Virus record (IMG/VR): IMGVR_UViG_3300023223_001004
Coordinates: 1-52,622 of that record
Source of the DNA: a virus
DNA length: 52,622 bases
Direction: 5' to 3' (one strand)
Part shown: piece by piece, positions 7,591 to 15,095 of the stretch
Layout: each line of letters begins with the position of its first letter
How positions within the stretch are numbered: the stretch's first letter is position 1
The notes under the pieces: model-generated
What the model was told of the DNA's origin: nothing
The model's database searches: none
The model's input: only the letters and a program-made list of their open reading frames with translations
Translations under genes and position numbers: made by a program

Positions 7591-7965
7591 TTACGTTTTA
7601 ACTAGGGTGTAACCTGCATTGGCTAGAACCGCCTTTACACCTCCCCAATCTTCCACAAAGTCTCCAGCCTGAGAACTCCATAGGCGAATCTCAAAACTAT
7701 CCCAGTCCTGAATTTCATCTGTTCCTATCTCTTCAGGCCAGCATGATTTAATTTCTGGCTTGTCTACTACTTGCGTAGACTGTAATTTCTTTTCCAAACA
7801 CTCAATACGTTCACATGCAAATAAAACCATATCTGGACAGCCAGTTAATGCACCTACCTTGAAGTTATTACCTTCAATCATTAACCCATTCGCTGTAGAT
7901 GCGACTGTGGCCATTTGTTGCATTTTTTCTAAGGTGTAATCACCTTCAGCCTTTACGATTTCCAT
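7591..7965 (-). CDS. Early protein, unknown
   Basis: 124 residues. A helical N-terminus (residues 1-70) includes LFACERIECLEKKL, then an acidic C-terminal part with several Trp (CWPEEIG, DWDSFEIRLWSS, DWGGVKAVLANAGY). AGGA precedes the ATG. Layout resembles small phage proteins of unknown function. No motif permits a function. Confidence 0.55.
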   Translation of the reverse strand: MEIVKAEGDYTLEKMQQMATVASTANGLMIEGNNFKVGALTGCPDMVLFACERIECLEKKLQSTQVVDKPEIKSCWPEEIGTDEIQDWDSFEIRLWSSQAGDFVEDWGGVKAVLANAGYTLVKT

Positions 7966-7984
7966 AATTTCTTATTCCTCGTTG

Positions 7985-8245
7985 TTATTTACTGTAATTC
8001 TTTGGACTAACACATATATGTTTCATTGATTCATGGTTAGTGTTATGAATATTCCCAATCGGGCAATCGTCACAATACGTTGAATCAATTTCACTGATTC
8101 GACTATATACACGATCATGAATGCATGTAAATTGACTTTGCTTTAGTATTAATTTTCTCGCAGTCTCTAACGCCTCATTTCTTTCTTGAATCATTTTTAC
8201 TGGTGTAAGCGCGTCATATTCTGACTGAGTTAATATATATTGCAT
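7985..8245 (-). CDS. Small Cys/His-containing early protein
   Basis: 86 residues opening MQYILTQSEYDALTPV, then a helical region and a CDDC-type pair (YCDDCPIG) with further Cys and His (FTCIHDR, HICVSP). This suggests a metal-binding end. The opening resembles widespread small phage proteins of unknown role. GGAAGA lies upstream of the ATG. Confidence 0.6.
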   Translation of the reverse strand: MQYILTQSEYDALTPVKMIQERNEALETARKLILKQSQFTCIHDRVYSRISEIDSTYCDDCPIGNIHNTNHESMKHICVSPKNYSK

Positions 8246-8262
8246 GAATCATATCTTCCTAT

Positions 8263-8478
8263 TTAATTTAACGGTTGGTCCCAAGGCATATACTCACCCT
8301 TTGCAGATTGGTGTAGGCAATAATCTAAAGTGTTACTGATAGTAACCATTCTAGATTTGCAATAGTTTAAAAGATTAATTTGGAAATCGTCTAAATCTAA
8401 CTCTGGATTGATATAGAGTATCCTATCGATTTTATCTTGGCGTTCCCGAGACATTCTAACCCATACAGAATCAATCAT
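8263..8478 (-). CDS. Small early protein, unknown
   Basis: 71 residues, mainly helical, with a basic N-terminus (VRMSRERQDKIDRIL) and acidic middle. A strong GAGGAG ribosome site lies 7-8 nt upstream. No family recognised. Confidence 0.55.
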   Translation of the reverse strand: MIDSVWVRMSRERQDKIDRILYINPELDLDDFQINLLNYCKSRMVTISNTLDYCLHQSAKGEYMPWDQPLN

Positions 8479-8482
8479 TCGC

Positions 8483-8647
8483 TCACTCCTCTACAGTCTT
8501 TGTTTGCTTTGCAACGCTAGGGTATTTGGCCTCAACATCAAATATTTTTTGAATATCCACATGGCATCTTTCAGCTGGAGTATTCCCATTTGCAAATAAA
8601 CTTCTTATGAAAAGTGCTATCGATGTTTTAAGTATTTTTTCCGACAT
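8483..8647 (-). CDS. Small early protein, unknown (54 aa)
   Basis: 54 residues, starting MSEKILKTSIALFIRSLF and ending KQTKTVEE. The ORF fills the gap between the methyltransferase and the 71-aa gene. Its stop codon lies 5 nt before the next start, so it fits the operon. The N-terminal half is amphipathic helix. The ribosome site is weak. Confidence 0.5.
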   Translation of the reverse strand: MSEKILKTSIALFIRSLFANGNTPAERCHVDIQKIFDVEAKYPSVAKQTKTVEE

Positions 8648-8658
8648 CCGTCTTATTC

Positions 8659-9396
8659 CTATGCTACTTTTCCGGCAGTTTGAACGTCATTTAAACGTTG
8701 TTCTGCAGTTAAATATATGGAAGGTGTTTTCTCCATACCAATGAAATCTCGACCAGTTAAATAAGATGCCTCCCCAGTCGAGCCACTACCCATTGTATTA
8801 TCCAAAACTTTCTGACCAGGGACAGTGTATGTCAGGATCATGTTTATCAGTAAATCGATAGGTTTTTGATTTGAGTGTAAACGGTCTTTATTTGGGACAG
8901 GAGCGTAACGAAGAACAGAGCGAGGATGCCTGTCTGTATTCCCACCTCCTGAAGTAACTCTTTCAGCACCACCGTAACATTCACCAGACTTTCGAGTGTA
9001 AAAGCTATTTACTGGCTTATGTCCAGCTGTCTTTTGTGGGTTATATGTTGGTAGTTTTTTATAGAATACACAGATATTTTCGTGTGCTTGTAATGGCATT
9101 TTACTGGCATTTAAATGACCAGTTGCCCGTGACTTTTCCCATATCCAATCATAACGGTACATAGACAAATTACTACAGGCTAACACCTTGTCGAATGGAG
9201 GTTTAGCAAATAGAACTATGGCGCCGCTGTCTTTCACAATGCGATTGTATTGCTTCCACAACTCAGGCATATCAATCACCTTGTCCCATTTCTGGCGAGT
9301 CGTGCCAAAAGGAAGATCAGCAAGCACCATGTCAATACTATTACTTGGTAAATCATCCATTAACTCTAGGCAATTACCTTGCTGCAAATCGATCAC
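8659..9396 (-). CDS. DNA methyltransferase, N6-adenine/N4-cytosine type, beta class
   Basis: This enzyme transfers methyl groups from S-adenosylmethionine to DNA bases, probably to shield phage DNA from restriction. The 245 residues hold catalytic motif IV DLPF (27-30) followed by GTTRQKWD. The SAM-binding motif I variant DNTMGSGSTGEAS lies near 199-211. The order catalytic-then-SAM defines the beta class. The central region carries a likely target-recognition segment (RKSGECYGGAERVTSGGG). The start is GTG at 9396 with GGAA upstream. No partner endonuclease is near, so it is an orphan methylase. Base specificity cannot be read from sequence. Confidence 0.85.
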   Translation of the reverse strand: MIDLQQGNCLELMDDLPSNSIDMVLADLPFGTTRQKWDKVIDMPELWKQYNRIVKDSGAIVLFAKPPFDKVLACSNLSMYRYDWIWEKSRATGHLNASKMPLQAHENICVFYKKLPTYNPQKTAGHKPVNSFYTRKSGECYGGAERVTSGGGNTDRHPRSVLRYAPVPNKDRLHSNQKPIDLLINMILTYTVPGQKVLDNTMGSGSTGEASYLTGRDFIGMEKTPSIYLTAEQRLNDVQTAGKVA

Positions 9397-9433
9397 TTTC
9401 TTATTCCTGTATCACTTAATTAATTTTGAATGT

Positions 9434-9475
9434 TAATTATACATCAGGTTTATTAGTTAAGTGGTCTGATGAGTT
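9434..9475 (-). promoter_or_regulatory. FadR-like box plus -10, promoter for the methyltransferase operon
   Basis: Minus strand AACTCATCAGACCACTT (9459-9475): here the right half-site GACCA is the better conserved one. After 17 bp comes TATAATTA (9434-9441). Confidence 0.55.
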
Positions 9476-9478
9476 AAT

Positions 9479-9736
9479 TCAAGATATGTATCTTGTTGAG
9501 TAAATGCCGAGTAGCAACCCAATTAAGAAACAAAGTGTTGCATAGCTAATAGCATTTCGACCTAACTTTTTAATGAAAACTTGAGAGCTCCACTTGTGAT
9601 CTTCAAAAGACTGGCGCAATGAGTTGTATTCCATTGCTTTCTCATGAAATTTAAACTCCCAAGCATCGTGATTCTTTTTAATAGCTTCGGCTGCTTTTGT
9701 ATTTCGTTTGATAAACAGTGAATCAAAGTTATTCAT
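9479..9736 (-). CDS. Small membrane protein
   Basis: 85 residues: a charged helical cytoplasmic part (1-60) and one C-terminal membrane segment near 64-82 (ISYATLCFLIGLLLGIYS). Tail-anchored topology is likely. It is followed by the box promoter at 9434-9475, so it ends its own transcription unit. Function unknown. Confidence 0.6.
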   Translation of the reverse strand: MNNFDSLFIKRNTKAAEAIKKNHDAWEFKFHEKAMEYNSLRQSFEDHKWSSQVFIKKLGRNAISYATLCFLIGLLLGIYSTRYIS

Positions 9737-9744
9737 CTATAAAA

Positions 9745-9987
9745 TTAACTCACATGTTTTTTAAGAAAATTCTGTTTAAGTACACTTCCAGAAACTGTAG
9801 TAATTTTGGATAGTTGTTCACATTCCGATTCAGTAAGAATAGGGGAATCAAAGACATCTACAACTTGTTCAATTGAAGCACCAATAACCGTGGCTAGTTC
9901 AATAAAACCTTTAGCCCTAATAAAAGCTTGACTATGCGGCTTGGAGCTAAACGATATCGGTTGACGTTGTTCCTTAATAGCTTTCAT
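9745..9987 (-). CDS. Small early protein, unknown
   Basis: 80 residues. The middle (FIELATVIGASIEQVVDVF) reads like a helix-turn-helix or short helical bundle, but no family can be named. Its ATG overlaps the stop of the preceding 46-aa gene (ATGA), showing translational coupling. Confidence 0.6.
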   Translation of the reverse strand: MKAIKEQRQPISFSSKPHSQAFIRAKGFIELATVIGASIEQVVDVFDSPILTESECEQLSKITTVSGSVLKQNFLKKHVS

Positions 9988-10124
9988 AACTTATTCTTAT
10001 GTTTTTTACGTTCGAGAAATTCATTATAGTTATTGGTTCGTCTTTTATCATATATTCCCATAAGACCAATGAGTACTATGATTACCAATATTAGAGGTAT
10101 CCCATAAAGAACTACATTATTCAT
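9984..10124 (-). CDS. 46-aa single-span membrane protein
   Basis: An N-terminal membrane segment (VVLYGIPLILVIIVLIGLMGIY, residues 4-25) precedes a strongly basic cytoplasmic tail (KRR, ERKKHKNK). GGAG lies 6-7 nt upstream, and the gene overlaps the next by 4 bp. Unknown function. Confidence 0.65.
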   Translation of the reverse strand: MNNVVLYGIPLILVIIVLIGLMGIYDKRRTNNYNEFLERKKHKNKL

Positions 10125-10218
10125 CTTTTTTCTCCGTTGCTTTAGGGGAGGTAATTCGAGCTCTGATTTCTTTGCGAAAACTTCTACGTTTCTTTTGCTT
10201 GGTTTTCTTTTTACTCAT
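10117..10218 (-). CDS. 33-aa highly basic microprotein
   Basis: MSKKKTKQKKRRSFRKEIRA and a short Pro/Thr/Lys tail. More than a third of residues are Lys or Arg. It overlaps the 230-aa gene by 8 bp and the next gene's start by a few bases, as expected in a packed operon. It may bind nucleic acid, but that is inference from charge alone. Confidence 0.55.
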   Translation of the reverse strand: MSKKKTKQKKRRSFRKEIRARITSPKATEKKDE

Positions 10219-10903
10219 GCTTGACTTCTTCCTTTTTTGGCAACTGAGGTTCTTTAATTGGCATTACTGCTAAGATACATTCTGGCAAATAGCAGCTTTG
10301 AGAGTGTTCATTGAAACGAAAATAACCTTCACCATCATACCAGCAATGAATTACTTTACCTTTACAGGCAATCCAACAGAAAGATTCAATAGACTTCCAT
10401 TGAAAAGAATTAAGACTTTGCCAGGTTGGTGTTTTCATCGGCTGATTTCGCATTTTATAAGCCATTGAATTAATGTCAGTAAAATTATTATCACGAGTGA
10501 CTATGACTATCGATTCATCATCAATAATAGATTTAAACATGTAACGTGCAATTGGGTTATCATTAAATGTTGACTCATGTTTTTCACCAACACCTTTATG
10601 GTTGAAATCGCCATCTGTCCATAAGTAATCTTCAGTATTACTTATATAGCGTAAATCAACAGCCCAATCTGGTGCGCCTTTGAACAGCCATTCAGTGATA
10701 TTGTGATACCCACAACCTCTCAGACTTACATTGCTTTTAAAATTCTGAAGTACAGGTTGCTCTGAAAAAAACACTAAATCGTGGTGCCAAATTAAACTTT
10801 CTTCAGGAATATCTAATCCGCATACTGCATGCATAGCTTTTAACTGCTCGTGATTCTTAACTTCACTATAATGTATCCAATCACCATCTTTAAAACCGTT
10901 CAT
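10211..10903 (-). CDS. Early protein, unknown (230 aa)
   Basis: First gene behind the box promoter at 10934-10973. It is soluble, rich in Trp, Tyr and His (IWHHDLVFF, DYLWTDGDFNHKG, FCWIACKGKVIHCWYDG), ending in a Lys/Glu-rich tail. The Cys/His pairs do not form a known zinc pattern. No family recognised. ATG is at 10903. Confidence 0.6.
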   Translation of the reverse strand: MNGFKDGDWIHYSEVKNHEQLKAMHAVCGLDIPEESLIWHHDLVFFSEQPVLQNFKSNVSLRGCGYHNITEWLFKGAPDWAVDLRYISNTEDYLWTDGDFNHKGVGEKHESTFNDNPIARYMFKSIIDDESIVIVTRDNNFTDINSMAYKMRNQPMKTPTWQSLNSFQWKSIESFCWIACKGKVIHCWYDGEGYFRFNEHSQSCYLPECILAVMPIKEPQLPKKEEVKHE

Positions 10904-10933
10904 TTCACTGTCTCAATTAATTATTCTACTAAG

Positions 10934-10973
10934 ACAATAACCTGTTTAGTTCGATAAACAGATTAGACCAGTT
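10934..10973 (-). promoter_or_regulatory. FadR-like box plus -10
   Basis: Minus strand AACTGGTCTAATCTGTT (10957-10973), then 16 bp, then TTATTGTC (10933-10940). It lies 54 bp upstream of the 230-aa gene. Confidence 0.65.
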
Positions 10974-10976
10974 GAA

Positions 10977-11261
10977 TTAAATTAAAGAACGACCTTGACC
11001 TACACCTCTAACAAACACAGTAGCTGCACCAACTCCAGTAAGCTCAATATCATCCAGGTCTGCTAATTCAACTTCAAAAGTACCGTCTACCAAATCATCA
11101 TCAGGAAATGGCTGAGTACCTGTCTTAAACTGGAGTGCTGGTGTTACTGTTCCAATCACTTGGATATAATGCGTAAATTCTTTGCTTAAATCATTACCGA
11201 CTTGAGCCTTGACGCTTTTTGTCTCAGTATTGGCCAATGTAAAACTCGCACTGTAACTCAT
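10977..11261 (-). CDS. Small beta-rich, possibly virion protein
   Basis: 94 residues, all predicted beta strand: FTLANTETKSVKAQVG, DGTFEVELADLDDIELTG, TVFVRGVG. The composition resembles decoration or fibre proteins. It overlaps the 92-aa gene by 4 bp and follows the fibre-like 336-aa gene, so the three probably act together. Role by inference only. Confidence 0.5.
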   Translation of the reverse strand: MSYSASFTLANTETKSVKAQVGNDLSKEFTHYIQVIGTVTPALQFKTGTQPFPDDDLVDGTFEVELADLDDIELTGVGAATVFVRGVGQGRSLI

Positions 11262-11536
11262 TCTATAATCTCCGGTGGTTTAAATAAATGCTTGCCTTGT
11301 GACCTTGATAATTGTATAGCAATATTGTTTGAACAATTATTAAATTCAGTGTCTAACTCTGCCTCTGTGAGTCCGTCCTCGCCAAATCCCATTGATTCGA
11401 TATCAATCGCTACTTCTTCTGGGTCACATACTTGACCAAATACATAGACCGTAACACCATCTAGTATGTACGATGCAGGATCTGGAAAGCTGTCTAAATA
11501 TAATTGTGAAGCTGTTTTTTTAAATGCTATGTACAT
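11258..11536 (-). CDS. Small acidic protein of the fibre-like block
   Basis: 92 residues, with FGEDGLTEAELDTEFNNC in the middle. GGAG precedes the ATG. It is tightly coupled to both neighbours (1-bp and 4-bp overlaps), so it belongs to the virion-like block 10977-12546. It may be an assembly factor or small structural protein. No family. Confidence 0.5.
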   Translation of the reverse strand: MYIAFKKTASQLYLDSFPDPASYILDGVTVYVFGQVCDPEEVAIDIESMGFGEDGLTEAELDTEFNNCSNNIAIQLSRSQGKHLFKPPEIIE

Positions 11537-12546
11537 TATGGAAGCTCCAATATTCTTTTAACTGATACACTGCTTATAACTCCATTAAAAGTATCTTCTG
11601 CGAATTGAATCCTTCCGTCAGAAACAGGCTGGTCTATTCCTGAATAACTATCTTGGCTAGATGTTATGTTTTGAACACCAGAATTCCCTATAAAGAAAGC
11701 CATATTTCCAGATGTAACCTTAGAGTTAAGAGACCAAGAATAGATTTGAGTTATTTCTAAAATATTCATCTCTTGTAGCATAATTGCGAAAGCACCAGTG
11801 TAGTCTATATTGTAACTACCAGTTGATGGCTGTGTGACTGCTGCGTTTACAGTATCCCAACCCGCTAGAAGTTGGGGCGCTAATTCTAGCCCAATCCAAT
11901 CACCATCAATAAAAGTAAATTCTTCTCTGTCTGGTACATTTGTAGGTATGTTGTTATAGGTTAGAAGGTTGCTACCTTCTAGAGCCTGTTCGGTGTTACC
12001 GGTTGGTTCTTTGATACGCCAATTAAACGTATTACTTGATGTAGAGTTATCTTGTAATTTAGGGTTAGCAAAAACATTATCAAAAAACAGAGCACCATTA
12101 CTGACAGCTAACGCATCAATGACAAATGAATTCGCAGCTGCTACGGCATCCGTAACCGTATCAATAACAACACCTTCCTCCATGAATTTAAAATCATCAC
12201 CTAGCAACTCTACATCGTATCGTCTAAATTTATTGTCCTTGGTAGTTGCTACTGTTGATGTAACCTGTAAGCCGCCAATGTTAATGCTGGCAAATCCTGT
12301 GCTGAGTATTTGGAAAAAGTTAGCTGCTGAAGCTGATTGGCCTAATATTGTAAAAGTAGTTGCGGCTGTGGGTAGTATTACTTCCGCACCCGCTAAAAAG
12401 TCTCCTGTAGCTGTCCATGTATTCTCAAGCGTGAAAGATGGATTAAGCGTAAGGTCAGTCGTAATAAAAAACCGCTTCAAAATATTTTCAATAGCTTTTG
12501 CTAAAGAACGTTTTATAACTGGTTTAAAGACTCTTCTGATCAGCAT
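11536..12546 (-). CDS. Putative virion fibre or appendage protein
   Basis: 336 residues. The first 30 are basic and helical (RRVFKPVIKRSLAKAIENILKRF). The rest is low-charge, Ser/Thr/Asn-rich beta sequence typical of fibres and carbohydrate-binding jelly rolls (AGAEVILPTAATTFTILGQ, NAAVTQPSTGSYNIDYTG). The C-terminus reads SDGRIQFAEDTFNGVISSVSVKRI, like concanavalin-type surface domains. It is odd among early genes rather than in the late operon. A receptor-binding or decoration role is inferred. Confidence 0.5.
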   Translation of the reverse strand: MLIRRVFKPVIKRSLAKAIENILKRFFITTDLTLNPSFTLENTWTATGDFLAGAEVILPTAATTFTILGQSASAANFFQILSTGFASINIGGLQVTSTVATTKDNKFRRYDVELLGDDFKFMEEGVVIDTVTDAVAAANSFVIDALAVSNGALFFDNVFANPKLQDNSTSSNTFNWRIKEPTGNTEQALEGSNLLTYNNIPTNVPDREEFTFIDGDWIGLELAPQLLAGWDTVNAAVTQPSTGSYNIDYTGAFAIMLQEMNILEITQIYSWSLNSKVTSGNMAFFIGNSGVQNITSSQDSYSGIDQPVSDGRIQFAEDTFNGVISSVSVKRILELP

Positions 12547-12590
12547 AGAGTTATCTTTGAATGATAATGTACATTAATATTAATTGAAAT

Positions 12591-12605
12591 TTGAATGTCA
12601 TTCAA
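12591..12605. promoter_or_regulatory. 15-bp perfect palindrome upstream of the fibre-like gene
   Basis: TTGAATG-T-CATTCAA, with a further TTGAATG half-site about 40 bp closer to the gene. It lies in the 94-bp gap before 12546 and could be an operator for this block. It does not match the FadR-like box. Confidence 0.4.
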
Positions 12606-12640
12606 GCTCACCGTTATTTCGTGCCATGTGTTTATAGATT

Positions 12641-13069
12641 TTAATTATCATGATCTGGCCACAAATGACAGACTCCTTTCGAGCAATCAATTAATCGAAT
12701 ACATTCAGTATGCCCTAAAGTACCATTATGAAGGTCTTCAATTGTGTATCGTTCACCTATAGCGGGATCGTACACTTCGTAATGCACGCCTACTCTTAGA
12801 TCTACAATAATACGATGTAGCATCTTCTTAGCACTAAGAGATGGGACAGTAACCAGATATAAATTACCAGCAAACATTAGTCCACCCTGCTCAAAATGAG
12901 GATAAATAGAATTTTGTACAAGAATTGCTATCTGCTCATTATTTTTATGAGGACCAGTACCGTGATCAACAATCAGCTTCTCCTGATTTACACCAGTAAC
13001 CATACTCAGACAGGCTAAAAGGCAGCACTTTTGCGTAAGTTGTTCCTGGTGCTCGATGTTATTAATCAT
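12641..13069 (-). CDS. Putative C39-like cysteine peptidase
   Basis: 142 residues. QKCCLLACLSMVTG near 13-26 resembles the catalytic-Cys helix of papain-like C39 peptidases. GVHYEVYDPAIGERY near 105-119 supplies the matching His and Asp. Between them lie short strands as in the fold. It directly follows the holin-like gene (overlap 8 bp), so it could serve lysis, virion processing or attack on a host protein. Fold by motif, function by inference. Confidence 0.5.
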   Translation of the reverse strand: MINNIEHQEQLTQKCCLLACLSMVTGVNQEKLIVDHGTGPHKNNEQIAILVQNSIYPHFEQGGLMFAGNLYLVTVPSLSAKKMLHRIIVDLRVGVHYEVYDPAIGERYTIEDLHNGTLGHTECIRLIDCSKGVCHLWPDHDN

Positions 13070-13610
13070 TTTTTATCTTCTTCCATGAATTCTTAATTTT
13101 GCTTCCTAAGCTAGAACCAAAAAAATATTGAATTATAGCACTGATAATTGTTCCCATTAAAAATCCAGTTATGGTATCGACTAATCTCGTATTAGCTTCA
13201 GGTATCTCTAAGAATGAGACAGCAAATATATACATAACTGAACTTACTGACCAGAAAGAAGCAAGGTAGTAAACGAAACGCTTAGAAAAAATATCATCCT
13301 GCTGTAAGGCTGTATTTTGCATATTACGAGCATCTTTTGTATTCTCCAAGGCCATTTCATCGAACTTATGTTTATCAGCCATGACAGCTTTGTGAAGCTC
13401 TAATTGTAACTCCGGATTGCCTTCAATCTCTTGAATTATCATATTATTAGTGCGGGAAAATCCTGGATTTGAACCTAATTTATCTGCTACAACTTTACTG
13501 GCTATTCCAAGTAGAGCCCTTGCAGGCTTCTCATTTTTACTTGTAAAAGCATCTACCACTTCTGGAACATATTTTAGGAGTGACATAGCTCCGGTTATTA
13601 ATCCAATCAT
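13062..13610 (-). CDS. Putative holin, 3-TM gene-transfer-agent type
   Basis: 182 residues. A helical soluble half (LELHKAVMADKHKFDEMALENTKDARN) is followed by two clear membrane segments near 110-132 (FVYYLASFWSVSSVMYIFAVSFL) and 143-165 (ITGFLMGTIISAIIQYFFG), ending in a basic tail. This charged-helix then hydrophobic layout matches the 3TM holin family (PF11351-like). Holins open the inner membrane for lysis. AGGTGA precedes the ATG. Confidence 0.6.
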   Translation of the reverse strand: MIGLITGAMSLLKYVPEVVDAFTSKNEKPARALLGIASKVVADKLGSNPGFSRTNNMIIQEIEGNPELQLELHKAVMADKHKFDEMALENTKDARNMQNTALQQDDIFSKRFVYYLASFWSVSSVMYIFAVSFLEIPEANTRLVDTITGFLMGTIISAIIQYFFGSSLGSKIKNSWKKIKND

Positions 13611-13629
13611 TTTTATTTCACCTGTTAGT

Positions 13630-13907
13630 TTATAGAATCATCTGACAAGTTATATTGCCATGGATACAAAGATATTTACGACCATTTTCATAATTTTGAA
13701 TATGTGATTCAGATCCTTTTAAAAATGATGCTAGTCCATTTATGTTGAACTCACCTTTTTCAGTAATGACTTGTGACCTAATACTATCATTCCGCTGGTA
13801 GGTATTTCAGTCACACTAATAACAAGACCAGCATCTACTGTAGTATATGATTCAGGTTCTGAGCACCCACTTAAAAATAGTATAATTGATATCAATAAAT
13901 ACTTCAC
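13630..13907 (-). pseudogene. Lipoprotein gene with a frame break
   Basis: The start is GTG at 13907, overlapping the previous stop (GTGA), with AGGA upstream. Residues 1-15 form a lipoprotein signal (MKYLLISIILFLSGC, lipobox Cys 15). The first frame stops at 13740 after 55 aa. The -1 frame from near PT at codon 36 continues naturally (TYQRNDSIRSQVITEKG and onward to IHGNITCQMIL) and stops at 13630, giving a 92-aa product. There is no canonical slippery heptamer at the junction. Either a recent indel, an assembly error or unusual recoding is possible. Position before the holin suggests an outer-membrane lysis or exclusion lipoprotein. Confidence 0.55.
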
Positions 13908-14140
13908 TTGTTCCTATCCTTACGTTGTTTGGAAAATTGACGGTAATATGGTTCAGGTTTCTTTCTGAATTCTATTTCATTAAAAAATGGCTTAAGATCA
14001 AGATCGCCCATAGCCATGCCGAAAGCACGCAAAGCTACGCTGGCTTCTTTTACTGAACAACCTAAAGCATTAATCATCTTTGCAGTTATTCGGCTATTAC
14101 CAGCGTAGAAACCACCAATTATAATAACTTCCGACCCCAT
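13904..14140 (-). CDS. Small early protein, unknown
   Basis: 78 residues. The N-terminus is hydrophobic (GSEVIIIGGFYAGNS), the middle reads like a helix-turn-helix (AKMINALGCSVKEASVALRAFG), and the tail is basic (KKPEPYYRQFSKQRKDRNK). I chose the ATG at 14140 because AAGGA sits 6 nt upstream. The ATG at 14146 is too close to it. Confidence 0.55.
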   Translation of the reverse strand: MGSEVIIIGGFYAGNSRITAKMINALGCSVKEASVALRAFGMAMGDLDLKPFFNEIEFRKKPEPYYRQFSKQRKDRNK

Positions 14141-14198
14141 TATCATTCCTTAATATTGTTTATCTATCATTACATTACTGGTTAAGTGAATTGATGTG

Positions 14199-14327
14199 TT
14201 AACCAACACATACAGGCTTCCAGTCATCGCTAGAAGATCCCAACATCCATACTTTTGTAATAATTACGGGTATAGCAATTACTGCTGATACTGAGAATCC
14301 TATAACTAACAAATTTGTAATTTTCAT
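14199..14327 (-). CDS. 42-aa single-span membrane protein
   Basis: Residues 5-24 (NLLVIGFSVSAVIAIPVIIT) form one membrane helix or signal anchor, followed by a short polar tail. AAGGA precedes the ATG by 6 nt. It fills the gap between two annotated genes. Function unknown. Confidence 0.6.
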   Translation of the reverse strand: MKITNLLVIGFSVSAVIAIPVIITKVWMLGSSSDDWKPVCVG

Positions 14328-14399
14328 ATGAGTTCCTTAAAATTTAGTTTGGATTGGTTGATTTTAGATCGGGTATACCCATGAACTTCACACCATTGT

Positions 14400-14431
14400 A
14401 TAAAATTACTAGTTAAGTGGTTTCACCTAAT
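14400..14431 (-). promoter_or_regulatory. Weak FadR-like box candidate
   Basis: Minus strand ATTAGGTGAAACCACTT (14415-14431), then 16 bp, then CAATGGTG. The right half AACCACTT resembles the box at 23475. It overlaps the end of the 77-aa gene and would serve the 42-aa gene. Confidence 0.3.
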
Positions 14432-14646
14432 AAGGCATTATCAGTTTCAGTAAATGCAAACTTAAACAAATCAAGAGCCATATTCATATTTGTCACTTCT
14501 TCGCCAGAAATAGGTTTAAGTAATAGTAAACCATATTCAATTCCATCAATTACAAAAACAGTGCCTTCTGGTAAATCTTGCAACTCACTTTCATCATTCT
14601 TGATAAGAACATTTATTAACTTAAACTTATTCACGTAGAATTTCAT
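14413..14646 (-). CDS. Small early protein, paralogue of 16152-16370
   Basis: 77 residues. The C-terminal half (GTVFVIDGIEYGLLLL, then MALDLFKFAFTETD) mirrors the protein at 16152-16370 (TTFKIESIEYESVNLA, VSLEMFKFGFTEVD). The two are paralogues from a local duplication. It is beta-rich with one conserved F-K-F-x-F-T-E motif. Family and function unknown. Confidence 0.6.
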   Translation of the reverse strand: MKFYVNKFKLINVLIKNDESELQDLPEGTVFVIDGIEYGLLLLKPISGEEVTNMNMALDLFKFAFTETDNALLGETT

Positions 14647-14678
14647 TCACTACTCTCCTATTAGTTATGTGTTGGTGT

Positions 14679-14945
14679 TTAGTTTAACCTTTTAATAAGT
14701 TTTCCATTCTCATCACATGCTTGGTTTTGCTTATTGAAATAAGTCGGCTTCATACCTGAGAATAAGTCTCCAAAGCCAGGATGTTCTAACTGTATCTTAT
14801 ACATATGCTTGAAGCTTACTGGTATAAACAAGAAGTAATCTCTAGACCAAGAGTATGTGAATATTTCAAATACCTTGCCAGCTGCAAAAGTTTTCTTAGT
14901 TGTAGTCCAGTACTTTGTGGTTTTCTTAAACATCTTCATTACCAT
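14679..14945 (-). CDS. Small early protein, unknown (88 aa)
   Basis: Basic and aromatic-rich N-terminal half (FKKTTKYWTTTKKTFAAG, FTYSWSRDYFLFIPVSF). First gene behind the box promoter at 14961-15001. Several in-frame ATGs (codons 1, 3, 5) make the start uncertain and no ribosome site is obvious. No family recognised. Confidence 0.5.
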   Translation of the reverse strand: MVMKMFKKTTKYWTTTKKTFAAGKVFEIFTYSWSRDYFLFIPVSFKHMYKIQLEHPGFGDLFSGMKPTYFNKQNQACDENGKLIKRLN

Positions 14946-14960
14946 TAATTAATTCAAACT

Positions 14961-15001
14961 AATCATTACACATAAATTATGATGAACAGATTAGACCAGT
15001 T
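14961..15001 (-). promoter_or_regulatory. FadR-like box plus -10
   Basis: Minus strand AACTGGTCTAATCTGTT (14985-15001), 16 bp, then TGTG-TAATGATT (14961-14968). It lies directly after a terminator, so it starts a new transcription unit. Confidence 0.75.
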
Positions 15002-15012
15002 GAATTAGGCAC

Positions 15013-15035
15013 AAAAAAACCGCTAACGTGAGCGG
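15013..15035 (-). terminator. Rho-independent terminator
   Basis: Minus strand CCGCT, ACGTT-type loop, AGCGG followed by seven Ts. It ends the unit 17126-15096 just before the next box promoter. Confidence 0.85.
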
Positions 15036-15095
15036 CTACAATGTGAATTAGTTTAAACTTGAAACTGGCATTACACGTATTAAAGTTGATTTGTT

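Noticed and set aside
11969-12577. 202-codon plus-strand open frame
   Set aside because: Antisense to the fibre-like gene. The composition reflects codon bias of the real frame and there is no promoter or ribosome site.
14180-14197. Additional FadR-like half-site (ACTGGTTAAGTGAATTG)
   Set aside because: It keeps only one half-site and its distance to a -10-like element does not match the others.
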